64,000 nt of DNA from CAVXSP01 sp963724645 (GCA_963724645.1 CAVRVJ010000014.1:45546-109545); one strand, 5' to 3'; numbered from the stretch's first letter, positions 18,165 to 27,982 are shown. Translations and numbers: made by a program. Notes: generated by a model not told the origin, from the letters alone.

Positions 18165-18374
18165 ATGAGTCTCGTTCGACTTCTCGGGTTCACGACACTC
18201 GCCTGTGGGTGTGTGTCCGGGCGCTATCGGGAAGTCGCCACGAGCCGCGAGCTCACCTACATCGAGGAAAAGGGCGCCGCGTGCGACCGTTCCGGGCACC
18301 AGCGCAACCAGCCCTTGAGTGAGGACCGTGTGGCACACGGCTTCGGCTCGATCGACGGCGCCCGAGCCTCGTAG
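18165..18374 (+). CDS. Small cysteine-containing protein, function unknown
   Basis: A 69-residue product beginning MSLVRLLGFTTLACGCV, a short hydrophobic start with a CxC that could be a lipobox-like site or half of a metal-binding site. A later Cys and His (ACDRSGH) could complete a zinc site. The strong sigma-54 promoter just upstream argues that this is a real expressed gene. No family is firmly recognised. The C-terminal third looks less constrained, so the true end may differ. Confidence 0.45.
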   Translation: MSLVRLLGFTTLACGCVSGRYREVATSRELTYIEEKGAACDRSGHQRNQPLSEDRVAHGFGSIDGARAS

Positions 18375-18382
18375 GCTCTCCG

Positions 18383-18420
18383 TTTCTCACCCTTTCACAC
18401 TCTCACTCTCTCACCCTCTG
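18383..18420. repeat. CT-rich CACCCTTTCAC-type tract flanking the DNA methyltransferase gene
   Basis: A pyrimidine-rich run built from TCACCCTTTCAC and CTCTCACTCTC words. The same words occur on the opposite strand at 19327-19359, just past the methyltransferase stop, and in this orientation at 22471-22500, next to the TonB receptor 3' end. The tracts therefore bracket the methyltransferase gene as inverted copies. Origin and role are unknown; low-complexity chance similarity is possible. Confidence 0.45.
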
Positions 18421-18464
18421 TCCAGGTCTGTACTCGAGCGCGCGTGCGCCCGACATCTGTGGGT

Positions 18465-19343
18465 ATGGCTCTCGCCCTGCGCGCATCCAGGCCCGAACGG
18501 CCGCGGTACGACTTCACGATCGGCCGGGCGCGACTGCGTCTCTATCTCGGGGACTGCCTGGACGTGCTGCCCTCTCTCGACGCCTCCTCCATCGGAGTGG
18601 TCGTGACGTCCCCGCCCTATAACCTGGGCATCAAGTACCGGAGCTACCGCGACGACCTGCCCAGGTCCGAGTACCTGAACTGGACCGATCGGTGGCTGCG
18701 CGCCAGCAGCCGGGTGGTTCAGCCCGGCGGCTCCTTGTTTCTCAATGTAGGCGCGAAGCCGACCGATCCCTGGATCGCGCTGGAGGTCGCGCAGGTGGCG
18801 CGGCGCTACTTCAAGCTTCAAAACACCATTCATTGGGTGAAGTCGATTGCCATCGACCGCGACGCGACGGGCGCCGGTCTGGCGCTCGACCGGGACGTTG
18901 CGATCGGCCACTACAAACCGATTAACAGCGACCGGTTCGTGAACGACTGCCACGAGTTCATCTTTCACTTCTCGCCGAGCGGACGGACCCGCCTGGATCG
19001 CCGCGCGGTCGGGGTGCCTTATCAGGACGCATCGAACATCACGCGTTGGGCCGCGGCTGGCGACGGCCTTCGCTGCCGCGGCAACACGTGGTTCATTCCC
19101 TACGAGACGATCCAGAGCCGCGACCGCGATCGGCCGCACCCGGCGTCGTTCCCGCCGAAGGTGCCCGAGCAATGCATTCGTCTGCACGGCGTGTCGCGCG
19201 CCGGCTGCGTGCTCGACCCCTTCCTCGGGCTGGGCAACAGCGCCATCGCCGCCGTTCAACTTGGACTGGATTTCGTGGGCATTGAGATGGACGAGGTACT
19301 ATTTGAAAGAAGCCGTTGCGCGAATCAAAGGGTGAAAGCGTGA
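18465..19343 (+). CDS. Site-specific DNA methyltransferase (N6-adenine or N4-cytosine), orphan
   Basis: A beta-class amino-methyltransferase of about 292 residues. The catalytic TSPPYNLG motif IV comes before the SAM-binding motif I (DPFLGLGNSAIAA), the order expected for this class. A variable target-recognition segment lies between (about 120-220). No endonuclease gene is adjacent, so this is an orphan (regulatory or leftover) methyltransferase; the recognition sequence is unknown. ATG 18465 is preferred; a GTG-initiated frame could begin at 18444. A transposase remnant follows. Confidence 0.87.
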   Translation: MALALRASRPERPRYDFTIGRARLRLYLGDCLDVLPSLDASSIGVVVTSPPYNLGIKYRSYRDDLPRSEYLNWTDRWLRASSRVVQPGGSLFLNVGAKPTDPWIALEVAQVARRYFKLQNTIHWVKSIAIDRDATGAGLALDRDVAIGHYKPINSDRFVNDCHEFIFHFSPSGRTRLDRRAVGVPYQDASNITRWAAAGDGLRCRGNTWFIPYETIQSRDRDRPHPASFPPKVPEQCIRLHGVSRAGCVLDPFLGLGNSAIAAVQLGLDFVGIEMDEVLFERSRCANQRVKA

Positions 19344-19402
19344 AAGGGTGAGAGAGAACAAGAAAAAAGAGGCTCTTCGTCGATTTGAGCACAGGCATTT
19401 GA

Positions 19403-19597
19403 GTTGACCAGGCCATCGTCCACCTGATCGCCTCGACCACCACACGCGCCGGCCTCCTCGTGAAGGCCGCGCTCGATCCCCACCGCTACGAGACCGCGAT
19501 TGAGGTGACCGATGAAGAGCTCGCGGGCCTCAGGCTCACGCCCCACGCGTTTCACGGGAACTGGAACTACACCATCTCTCCCCGCAATCACTTGTAA
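19403..19597 (+). pseudogene. C-terminal remnant of an ISAzo13-family transposase
   Basis: A 64-codon open frame ending at TAA 19595-19597 encodes VHLIASTTTRAGLLVKAALD, then a TDEELAGLRLTPHAFHGNWNYTI block. This matches the extreme C-terminus of ISAzo13/Rhodopirellula-type DDE transposases. No start codon or catalytic core is present upstream, so it is a truncated relic. It shows past insertion next to the orphan methyltransferase. Confidence 0.7.
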
Positions 19598-20209
19598 GTG
19601 TTATTGTCTCGCGAGCCCTAATCGCGAGGACGGCGGCGAGAACCGGGCGCCATGCGCCGGAGCAGTGCGTGGCGCCAGGCCTGCACACCTTGCCGGCAAA
19701 TAACGGCTCGCTACCTAGCCCGACGCCGCCCTCCCGCCCGCCGTCTGTATGTCCTCAGCCCACTCGAGGAGGCCAACCTGATCGCCATAGACGCTTCTGA
19801 GCATCGCGCGGACGCGGCGGCGTACGGCGTGTGAGCAGTCTGCGATCCGACACCGGCGCCCGACTCCACGGTGGCCTCAGCAACCGGGGCGCGCACGCCT
19901 GAGGGGCTCGAGCGATACCGGCGAGCCTGGGGACGGGAAAAAAGGATATGTAAGCGAGCCTATTGTCATCCTTGAGCATGACTACGGAGTCTTGGTGGTC
20001 ATTCGTCAACAAATGGTCCGAATATTTCGAGTGAAACTTGATTCAAGTCAATACAGTTCGGCTACATTCTGGACTACTGTGCCGCGCGCGCTGTTTTCGC
20101 AGCGGTTGCCGACACGTTCTTCTTTCGACCGCGGTGCGTGGCAGGTGCGCCGCCATGACGTTCACGGACAGTCCAACCTGGGTTGATTCGGAAAAGGGGA
20201 TCATACGTG
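19598..20209. other. Intergenic region upstream of the PEP-CTERM gene
   Basis: Some 600 bp with no supported gene. The right half is AT-richer than its surroundings, as expected of a promoter region. TGGCAGGTGCGCCGCC near 20140 has the GG-N10-GC spacing of a sigma-54 site but a poor -12 half, so it is not called. No riboswitch could be recognised. Confidence 0.4.
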
Positions 20210-20929
20210 ATGAAGGATCCTTCGCGGAGTAAGTGGCTCACCATCTCGCTCCTGACGGCATGCGCTGTCGCCCTCTGCACTCGGGCCGAAGCGACCCCGA
20301 TCGCGTTGGGCATCGGCAGCTTTGGATCGCCGCTCGTGACCTTCAGCGAAGTGGCCCTCGGCACACCCTTGAACGGGCTCACAATCAACGGATTTGGTTT
20401 TGCCGAGACCGTCCCGAATGCGAGCGTCGCCAGCGGAGGGTCTGGCAACACCAACAATGTTACCCAGCCGGCTGCCTTGGGTTTCAACTTCACTGTTGAT
20501 GTCATCACGGTGACGATGCCGAGCCTGATGTCCGGCTTCGGCTTCGGCTACTCCATTCTCGCCGCCGGCAATGTCGTGCCCAACGCGGTCACGGTGACAT
20601 TGTTTCGTGGAACGACCAATCTCGGGTCATTGGGCTACACTGCGTCACTAGATCCGATTTTCCCAGGCGGGTTCATGGGGGTCGGTGACGACACGACGCC
20701 ATTCGACAGCGTGCGCTTCTCCTTCACTTCGACGGCTAGCGGATTTGACTTCGACAACATCCGCGCCATCCGCGCCGATTCGGCTGTGCCCGAGCCGACG
20801 ACGATGGTGCTGCTCGGAAGTGGATTCGCGGCCGCAGCCGCCCGCCGTTTCCGTCGCGCGCAGCCTCTTCCGTCCGAGCGCCTCGACCGATTGCTCAAGA
20901 GTGTTACGGGCTCAGCCCATCTGATGTGA
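20210..20929 (+). CDS. PEP-CTERM sorting-domain protein
   Basis: A 239-residue secreted protein. It has an N-terminal signal peptide (WLTISLLTACAVALCTRAEA) and a beta-rich, Gly/Thr/Asn-rich body. The C-terminus is a classic tripartite PEP-CTERM signal: VPEPTTMVLLGSG, a hydrophobic stretch, then the basic tail RRFRRAQ, although about 22 residues continue beyond it. An exosortase would cut at PEP and anchor or release the protein; a candidate exosortase lies at about 60.2-61.0 kb. ATG 20210 is preceded by AAAAGGGG; an upstream ATG at 20183 has no such site. Confidence 0.85.
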   Translation: MKDPSRSKWLTISLLTACAVALCTRAEATPIALGIGSFGSPLVTFSEVALGTPLNGLTINGFGFAETVPNASVASGGSGNTNNVTQPAALGFNFTVDVITVTMPSLMSGFGFGYSILAAGNVVPNAVTVTLFRGTTNLGSLGYTASLDPIFPGGFMGVGDDTTPFDSVRFSFTSTASGFDFDNIRAIRADSAVPEPTTMVLLGSGFAAAAARRFRRAQPLPSERLDRLLKSVTGSAHLM

Positions 20930-21198
20930 CATCTCACTTGGCTGTTGTCATGTCAGCGCCTTCTCAAACGCCCCGTCCTCTGACATGCGCCTTCTGTCGC
21001 GTCCCGACCTCGCCAATGGGTCCCGTCGAAGCGATCCGGTGCTCGTGTGGGAGCGAAGCGTGTCGGATTTCCTGACAGCCGAGCAGATGCGCGATGCGAT
21101 CGACGGCCGGTACTGTTCGAGTCTCATCCGCGCTCACTTCGAGCGGCTGCTCGAGGGGACGCTGCGGACCTGACCGCGATCCGGTTTGCACTGGAAGG

Positions 21199-21939
21199 TT
21201 AGCGCAACAACCACGCGAGTGCGTCGCGCGCGACCGGGACGGGCAGACTGTGCGGGCCATCGAATTCTCTGAACGTCGTGTCGTATCCGGCCGTCTTCAG
21301 CTCAGGGACGATCCGGAGACTCGTCGTGACGCTGTAGACCGTGTCGCGACTGCCGTGCGCCACGAGGATCCGCGGCCGGCCGATCGGCGGCGCCGGCAGC
21401 CGGTAATAGCCCGGCGCGATCGCGATTACGTGCGTGAACAGATCTCCGTTCGCCAGACCGAGCGATAGTGCGTAGAATCCACCGTCCGACACTCCGCCGA
21501 GCGCTACCCTGGCTGGATCGATGGCGACGCGATGGAAGATGAGATCGAGCGCTGCGTCAACCGACACGACGTCGGGTCCCCAGGGGCTGTCAATCGCGTC
21601 CCAGGTGTTGTCACGGGAATCGAGCGCCGCGATCACGACGCCGAATTCCTCAGCCAGCGGAAAGATCGGACTGAAATCGTCCGAACGCCCGCCGCCGCCA
21701 TGCAACAACAGCAGCAGCGGCAGCGGCGTTGCGGTCCTGGTCTGTCTCGGCACGTGGAGAATACCGCCCCGCTTGAACCCCACACCGTGGACCCATCCCG
21801 GGCTGGGCCCGAGCGGATGTTCACCTGGCTCGATCTTCACGGTGGGCGTCACCGGCCGCGAACGAAGACGCACGAACTCCGGCTTCGCGCCGCCACACGC
21901 GACGGCGACGCTCAAGGCGATCGCGATCAACGTCCGCAT
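21199..21939 (-). CDS. Secreted alpha/beta-hydrolase (esterase/polyhydroxybutyrate-depolymerase-like), probable lipoprotein
   Basis: A 246-residue serine hydrolase. The N-terminus MRTLIAIALSVAVACGG is a signal peptide with a lipobox-like VAC. The oxyanion region LLLLLHGGGGRSDDF, the nucleophile elbow GGVSDGG, an acidic residue in AHGSRDTVY and the histidine in FDGPHSLP form the triad. The short length and HGGGG motif fit feruloyl-esterase or phospholipase/carboxylesterase-type families. The substrate is not identifiable. ATG 21939 is chosen over an upstream ATG at 21981 because it begins the signal peptide. Confidence 0.82.
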   Translation of the reverse strand: MRTLIAIALSVAVACGGAKPEFVRLRSRPVTPTVKIEPGEHPLGPSPGWVHGVGFKRGGILHVPRQTRTATPLPLLLLLHGGGGRSDDFSPIFPLAEEFGVVIAALDSRDNTWDAIDSPWGPDVVSVDAALDLIFHRVAIDPARVALGGVSDGGFYALSLGLANGDLFTHVIAIAPGYYRLPAPPIGRPRILVAHGSRDTVYSVTTSLRIVPELKTAGYDTTFREFDGPHSLPVPVARDALAWLLR

Positions 21940-22508
21940 GAGCACGATGCACTGCGCGGCTAGATGGCGACGTTCACACACTTATGCCGCTTCGCCGACC
22001 TCGCGAATGCGTCCTATTGTGTCCCATTGTGTCGTTGACAAGTGATTCGCTTCATTTTTGACAAGTGATCTGACCGCTTTTTCAAAGGGTGCCCGTGGGC
22101 GCGGTGGAAAACGGGTCAGGGCATATTCCAAGCCCCGGTGGGGGGCGGTCTTCGCGTCCACGGCAGGTCCGTGGCGGTCCGACGGAGCGGAATCGGCCGA
22201 GCTGCGCGCTGCAAAATCCTTCGGCGAACCCCGTAGTGTCCATTCAGGGGCGCCGGACGGTCACCTGGAGGCCGCCGCAACCGCCTTGAGGGGACAGGGG
22301 CGAATCTGCCGGTCCCAATTGGCGGCCTTGTCTGTGGCCTGGGCGTGCCTTGCTTAACCTGACGCCCACGTTGACGCCCACGCGGAAATAACGAGGCGGA
22401 AACCGGCGAACGGTGTGGACGGCTGCCGCGCAGTTTTCCAACCAAAAAAGAGAAAGGGCGAAAAGCTCTCTTCTCTCACCTTTTTACCCTTTCACTCTCT
22501 GTTCCGCG
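21940..22508. other. Intergenic region with short direct repeats, no supported gene
   Basis: Two copies of TTGACAAGTGAT (22035-22046 and 22058-22069) lie 11 bases apart near the esterase promoter side, and a GC-rich stretch follows to 22470. Open frames here are Arg/Gly/Pro-rich and resemble no family. A CT-rich tract related to 18383-18420 ends the region. A decayed insertion-sequence end is possible but unproven. Confidence 0.35.
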
Positions 22509-25500
22509 TCAGAACCTGACCCTCGCTCCCAACTGTACCTGCCAGCGCGATCTGAGATCGTCACGCAGGAACTTCACGAACGTCGGCTTGCCGCTGGCAT
22601 CCTTGGCGGTCAGGGTCGTGAGGTTGTAACCCGTGACCGGCGACGTGAGGGTGGGGGTGGCCGGGACCGTCGAGAAGGCGTTGATTTCGGCAAACGACGA
22701 GTAGTAGATGATCCCGTGATCTGAGCTCAGCGCATTGAGCACGTTGAGCACATCCAGCGTGATTTCCGTGGTGGTCTTTCTGAAAGGCACTTTGACCCCA
22801 AACCGGCCATCCAGCGTGTTCTTCCACGGACTGCGGCAGATGTTGCGCGGCGCGATCTGGCCGATGTACTTGGAAAGGCAGGGGTCGGCCTGAATGAAGT
22901 TCGCCAGGTCCTGGTAGGTCACCTCCCGTGTACGTCAGGTTCTGGTCGGTCGCGCTCGAAGGGATGTAGAACAGATCGTTGAACTTGGTATCGCCATTCA
23001 CGTCCGGAAAGAAGACCAGCGAGTAGGGCCGGCCCGACTGACCTGAGTAGAACATGCTGATCGTGCCGCGCAGGTTTGCGGGCAGCTTCACATCGTAGGC
23101 GCCCGAAAAATTGATCCGGTGCCCGGATCGTAGGTCGATCGGCTGACCGTCGGGTTATTCGGATCTCCGCCGATGTAGGCATTGCCCCATACAGACGCCG
23201 CCTGGTCCGAGGTCGTGTCGTACACCGCAAACGACTGCCCGTAGGTGTAGGAGCCCGAGAAGAAGCCGCTCCGCAGCGTCCTGCGCACCTCGTAGACCAG
23301 GTTCCAGTTGTGGCCTGCGTTCGTATTCCCAGTCAGAATCACATCACTCAACGTCGAAAACTGCTTGACCATGAACGGCCGTCCGCCGATGCCGGTGACC
23401 GTGGACGACGGCGCAAAATTCAGGTTCTCGTAGCTGATGTCCTCGAGGGTCTTGGACCACACATATTCGAACGTCCCGACCAATCCCCACCGCAGTTGAT
23501 GATCGTAAGCGAAGTTCCCGCGGGCCACCCTTGGATATTTGAAATTCGGGTCAATGACATCGATCTCGTTGCTGAAGGTCTGGCCGTTGACCGCTCCCGT
23601 GACGACGGACGACGGCGCGCCTGGCGTGAACGGGATTTGGTTGCCGGTGTTGTTCGCGGCGCCGACTCGGGTGAAGTCCACGCCGGTGTTGCCGTACTGG
23701 TTCATGATCCAGACGTACGGCGGGCGGCCGGTGAACGCGCCGATGCCGCCTCGAATCTGCTGTCCACTGTTGCCCCTGGGCGCCCAGTTGAACCCGATCC
23801 GCGGCGACCAACGTCGAGCTGTTCGGCACGATGTCGGTGCGGTAGCCGAAAGTGGCCACTGCGACGGGGTTCGCGTGCGGCGTGTCCGGGAAATGGGGCG
23901 AGTCAACGCGAATGCCGAGGTCGAGCGTCACGTTCCGGTTCACGCGCCACGAGTCGCCGGCATAGACGCCGACTTGTGCGACCCAGAACTGGGGGCCTGC
24001 AGCGGGTCGCTGCTCGCCGAGAAGCTGTAGTCGTACTGCTGGCCAGACCCTGCCTGGAAGATCGTCAGGCTCGAGAACCGGTAGTTCCGAAGTTGTCGCG
24101 GATGAACAGATCCGGAAATTGAAGAACTCGTCGTGCGTCCCGAACGTAGCGTGTGCGTGCCCCGGACGAGCGTGAGGGAGTCGGTGATTTCGACGATGTT
24201 CTGGTCGATGTCGTTGGCGTGCGAGAACTGCTCCCGGCCGGCGACGATCGTCTGCCGTCTCGGCGAGATCTGGACCGTCACCTGCGGAAACGGCTGCTGC
24301 TCGAAGGGCTGCGCGCCGCGAAAATCCCGAACGTCGGTATAGGCCACGCGGAGCTCGTTGACCGCTGAGGCCCAACGCCGAGTTCAGCTGGCCGACCGGT
24401 CGAGTTCGTCCGGTTCCGCTGGCGGTAGTAATCGCATTCGGGCAGGCGGAACGACGTCGCCGTCGGCGAGCCGATATCCGCGAGCGCGCCGACGTAGTTG
24501 TGGCGCAAGCGTCAGCTGGTGCCCCGTCCTAATGTTGAAATCCACGCGGCCGAAGAACTTGTTGCTATTGTTGCCTGCGCGAGAACTCGCCCTCGGGTTC
24601 GGCCCGGGGTCGTAGCCGTACGGTGTTCTTGCAGATGCTCAGAAACTGATCGACCAGCGCATCGAGGTTGAATTGCCCGGCGGCCGCCGCCGACGAGAAG
24701 CCTGTGGGCGTGGTCTTCCGCTGGTTATCGAGGGTGCCGAAGAAGAAGAGCCTTGTTTGCGGCGAGCGGGCCGCCGACGCTGAAGCCACCCTGCTTGTCC
24801 GCCGAATTTCCGGGATCGGGTTCGCCAGGTGATGCCGTCGCCCACCCAGACCTGATTGCGCCCGAAGAAGAAGCGCGGTGCCGTGATAGCTGTTCGATGC
24901 CGCTCTTGGTGACGGCGTTGACCGCCCCGCCGGAAAACCCGCCCTGCCGGACGTCGTAGGGCGAGACGACGATCTGGACTCCTGGATCGCATCGAGGCTG
25001 ACCGGCTGCGTGCCTGCCGTTGCTGCCCGGCGTGCCGGATGAGCTGAGGCCGAAGAAGTCGTTGTTGACGGCGCCGTCGATCTGCATGCTGTTGTAGCGA
25101 GTTGTTCCGGCCGGCGACGTTGATGACCTGTTCGCCGCCCGCGGAGCCTGTTCAGGGCGACAAACGAGCGATTCGTGCGCGCGATAGTCCGCGAGATGCT
25201 GCGCGTGATCGTCGGCAGATTGTCGATCGCCTGCTGCGAGATGTTGGCGGCGGTCCCCGCGCGCACGGTGTCGATCGGCGGGCGTCTCCCCGCGTCACCG
25301 TCACGGTCTGCGTCACGGTCGCGAGCTGGAGCTTGAAGCTGACCGTCTGATCCTGCGCCGAGCGCGACGTCGACGTCCTTCTGCTCCTGCTCCTTGAATC
25401 CGGACATCGTCACCTTGACGTTGTAGGGCCCGACGCGGACATTCAAGAGAGCAAAGCGGCCATCCCCTTGAGTGACCGCCTGATAGGCGGTCCCGGTGGG

Positions 25501-25671
25501 CGTGTGGGTCGCGAGGATGACGGCGCCTGGCAGCGCGCCGCCCTGGGGGTCGACGACGGTCCCGGAGATGGTTCCCGTCGTGACGGCTTGCCCGGCCACG
25601 GGCGCCGCGGTCAGCAGCGTCGCAGCCAGCAGGAGACTGTTAAGGGACATGAATCTTCCAAGAAAAGTCAT
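22509..25671 (-). pseudogene. Oar-like TonB-dependent receptor, broken by many frameshifts
   Basis: Fragments in all three frames read in order as one outer-membrane receptor of about 1,050 residues. It begins with a signal peptide (LLLAATLLTAAPVAGQA) and a carboxypeptidase-regulatory-like beta-sandwich (TISGTVVDPQGGALPGAVILAT), followed by a plug region (NISQQAIDNLPTITRS). Barrel strands run through 24.6-22.6 kb, ending at RWQVQLGARVRF with the terminal aromatic residue. Such receptors import siderophores, oligosaccharides or peptides. At least six frame changes occur (near 25.35, 25.1, 24.6, 24.4, 24.0, 23.8, 23.1 and 22.92 kb). They may be sequencing errors or true decay. Confidence 0.8.
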
Positions 25672-25809
25672 GACAGGCTTCTCCAGATTGCAGCGAAAAA
25701 AGGGTTCAGCGAGCGGCGAACGCCGACGCCGGAGTATAGCAGTACGTTTCGGGGCCAAAGTTACGCGAGTGTAAACAGCCGGGCGCGTGACGCGACACCG
25801 GCGGCGCGT

Positions 25810-27270
25810 TTATTTCTTGGGCTTCGGAGGCTTCTTCAGGTAGTACGTGTCGCGGTAGTCGCGACCGGACAGGAGCTGCACGCCGGGGCGCTTGATCTTG
25901 ATCTCGATGTGGCGCGCCAGCTTGAACGGATCGGGGTTCGAGGATCGATAGCCGAGCATGTAGTAATCGCTCGTCATGTTGTCGATCTTCTGCAGCACCG
26001 GCCGGCAGTCGTTCGTCCCGACGCAGGCGATGCCGCCCGTGTTCTCCGCGAGCGACTGCAGCGTGCCCGTCGTCTGCAGGATGAACTCCGTCTGTTCCTG
26101 GTTCGACAACGCCTGGGCCTGCGACGCCGTGTTGAAACCGGCGATCAGCCCGCGCGGATCGATGGTGAAGAACATCACATTCGCCCTGTTCGCCATGCGG
26201 ATGAGCTCGCCCAACTGGGCCATGAGATCGCCCGTCTTGAACTCCATCGACGGGTTGTGGAAGATGTCCGTACCGTAGTCGTTGCTGGTCGTGCGTACGT
26301 TCTGAACCTGGGAGATATCGGTATTGAGATACCGGCACGGGTCGTTGTGGTCCAGGCTGTCGATCGACGAAGGATCGTTCGCCAGATTCGCCTGAACCTG
26401 ATCGCACTGGCCGGAATTCGCGTACTTCTGCAACTCCCTCATCAGCCGCGAATCCTTGAACGGATCCAGCGAATAGCCGTTGCTCACCCAGATGAAGGCC
26501 TTGCGCTTGCCGTGCAACTCCTCCATCTGACCGAGCAGGTCGCTGGCCGCCCCGAACGCGACGGCGACGTTGTGATTGAGCTCGTTGAGGCCGTCGACGC
26601 CGGCCTGCATCCTGATCATGTCTTCGATCGTCGGGCCGGACCCCATGACCTTGTTGATCACTTCGTTGAAGCGCCGATGACTCGGATCGTAGGCGGGATT
26701 CAGCTCGATGGAGGAAAACCCGCTCGAGACGAATCCCACCAGATCGTTGTCGTGTACCAGCGTGTCCCGGATCTGCCCCAGCAGCTTCTTCACTTCGGGC
26801 GTCTGGCTCGGCATGAAGTGCATGTCATCGATGAAGATGATGAAGATCCGGCTGGCCGTGTCCGGAGGCGGCGCGTTCTTGGGCAGGATCAAGCCTTCGG
26901 AGACCGGCGTCGCGCTGACGGCCAGGCTGGTGAAGAACCGTCCGCCGTTGGCGGTGGCAAAATTCAGGAGCTGCTGTTCGACGCCGTCCTCGAGGACGAC
27001 AAAGTCGTCTTTGGTCAGATTCGGAAAGAACTGCCCTTTCGCGTCCCGCGGAAAAACGTCGATCGAGATGATGTCAGTCCCGCCTCGGAAGGTCGGGATC
27101 GGCTGCTGCGGCTGAGGTTTGGCTTGCGACGTCGGCGTCGTCGGCAGGCTCGGCCGCTGGCTGGGGTTCGGCGTCTGGCTCTGGGCCGCGACGACCACCG
27201 TCGCCAGCGCCATCAAGAGAAGAGTTTTGGCCCCAATGGCCCAATTCGAGCTCGTCCTGTGCATCGTCAT
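25810..27270 (-). CDS. VWFA-related protein (acidobacterial type), secreted
   Basis: A 486-residue protein with an N-terminal signal peptide (LLLMALATVVVAAQ), a proline-rich linker, then IISIDVFPRDAKGQFFPNLTKDDFVVLEDG, the conserved entry of the VWFA-related acidobacterial family. The VWA fold follows (FIIFIDDMHF as the metal-site strand). The C-terminal GYRSSNP and KIKRPGVQLLSGRDYR are typical of the family. Function is unknown; VWA domains mediate protein binding. Its start overlaps the 3' end of the next upstream gene by about 196 bp on the same strand. A paralogue lies at 51279-53051. Confidence 0.88.
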   Translation of the reverse strand: MTMHRTSSNWAIGAKTLLLMALATVVVAAQSQTPNPSQRPSLPTTPTSQAKPQPQQPIPTFRGGTDIISIDVFPRDAKGQFFPNLTKDDFVVLEDGVEQQLLNFATANGGRFFTSLAVSATPVSEGLILPKNAPPPDTASRIFIIFIDDMHFMPSQTPEVKKLLGQIRDTLVHDNDLVGFVSSGFSSIELNPAYDPSHRRFNEVINKVMGSGPTIEDMIRMQAGVDGLNELNHNVAVAFGAASDLLGQMEELHGKRKAFIWVSNGYSLDPFKDSRLMRELQKYANSGQCDQVQANLANDPSSIDSLDHNDPCRYLNTDISQVQNVRTTSNDYGTDIFHNPSMEFKTGDLMAQLGELIRMANRANVMFFTIDPRGLIAGFNTASQAQALSNQEQTEFILQTTGTLQSLAENTGGIACVGTNDCRPVLQKIDNMTSDYYMLGYRSSNPDPFKLARHIEIKIKRPGVQLLSGRDYRDTYYLKKPPKPKK

Positions 27271-27976
27271 TCGGGTCGCCTTCTACACTGATTATGCCAG
27301 AAGCCCCCTGGACGTCAGCCAACGCCGGAATCGACGTCGCGCGCTCGCCTTCCCCGCGAGTTCGACCGCCCCGACGCCCCCGGCGGCGATGCGGCAACTC
27401 GCTGGCAATGGCGTCCCACTCCGATTCGATTGAAGCGACGCCCGCCTGGATGGCTGCCTGGTCCGGCCAGTCGTCAGGATTGAGACGATGGGCTCGCTCG
27501 GTCAGCCGGTCCCTATCTTCAGGTGTCCGGGCTCGACGGGCAATTCGCTGCAGCAGTTCACTGTAGCGGGCGCGGAGGCGGACCGCCTCCCGCGCGCCGA
27601 CCGTGCGGCCGAGCAGAGACTCGTCCTCGATGATGGCCGGGGGCGGCGGCTCCACAGCCGGCCGGGACCGCTGGGGTTCGGGCCGGCCGGCGTGGCGTTG
27701 GCCAGGCGATCGCGACGGACGATCGCGGACCTCGGCGCGCGGCAACCCCGGCTCGCGTAAAAGCGTCGTCCAATCGAACGCGAGATCGGGGTGCGTGTGC
27801 TCGAGCGCCTCCATGACCTCCGCCTCGAGCGGCCGGCGACCGACTTTCAAGCCAGATGGCGATCGAAACACATAAAGGACGCGAGCACGGGACGCGCCGT
27901 TGGCGGCCCGATACGCGTGCATGACGAAAGTGCTTTCGTAGCCGCGTTTGTCGCGCGCGTAACGAATAAAGGGCAC
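27074..27976 (-). CDS. Conserved-looking hypothetical protein with disordered middle
   Basis: A 300-residue frame. Residues 1-75 look folded (RYARDKRGYESTFVMHAYR, VLYVFRSPSGLKVGRRPLE). Residues 80-115 are Arg/Pro-rich. Residues 120-200 form a charged helical segment (LRARYSELLQRIARRARTPEDRDRLTERAHRLNPDDWPDQ, shown here in part). The final 65 residues overlap the VWFA gene in another frame and look non-native, so the true stop is probably near 27290. No family is recognised. The next upstream gene is 6 bp away. Confidence 0.6.
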   Translation of the reverse strand: MPFIRYARDKRGYESTFVMHAYRAANGASRARVLYVFRSPSGLKVGRRPLEAEVMEALEHTHPDLAFDWTTLLREPGLPRAEVRDRPSRSPGQRHAGRPEPQRSRPAVEPPPPAIIEDESLLGRTVGAREAVRLRARYSELLQRIARRARTPEDRDRLTERAHRLNPDDWPDQAAIQAGVASIESEWDAIASELPHRRRGRRGGRTRGEGERATSIPALADVQGASGIISVEGDPNDDAQDELELGHWGQNSSLDGAGDGGRRGPEPDAEPQPAAEPADDADVASQTSAAAADPDLPRRD

Positions 27977-27982
27977 GCGCTC

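Noticed and set aside
20138..20155. TGGCAGGTGCGCCGCC as a sixth sigma-54 promoter
   Set aside because: It keeps GG-N10-GC, but the -12 half is GCCGC instead of TTGCA; in high-GC DNA this spacing is expected by chance.
19598..20209. Possible riboswitch (cyclic-di-GMP type) upstream of the PEP-CTERM gene
   Set aside because: Conserved loop motifs of the known class could not be found; only scattered GC hairpins are present.
20985..21173. 62-codon frame between the PEP-CTERM and esterase genes
   Set aside because: There is no ribosome-binding site, signal or recognisable motif, and the surrounding frames are equally open. Support is too weak to call it a gene.
22058..22357. 99-codon plus-strand frame before the TonB receptor
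   Set aside because: Arg/Gly/Ala-rich, with no start context and no family-like pattern. Comparable frames exist on both strands.
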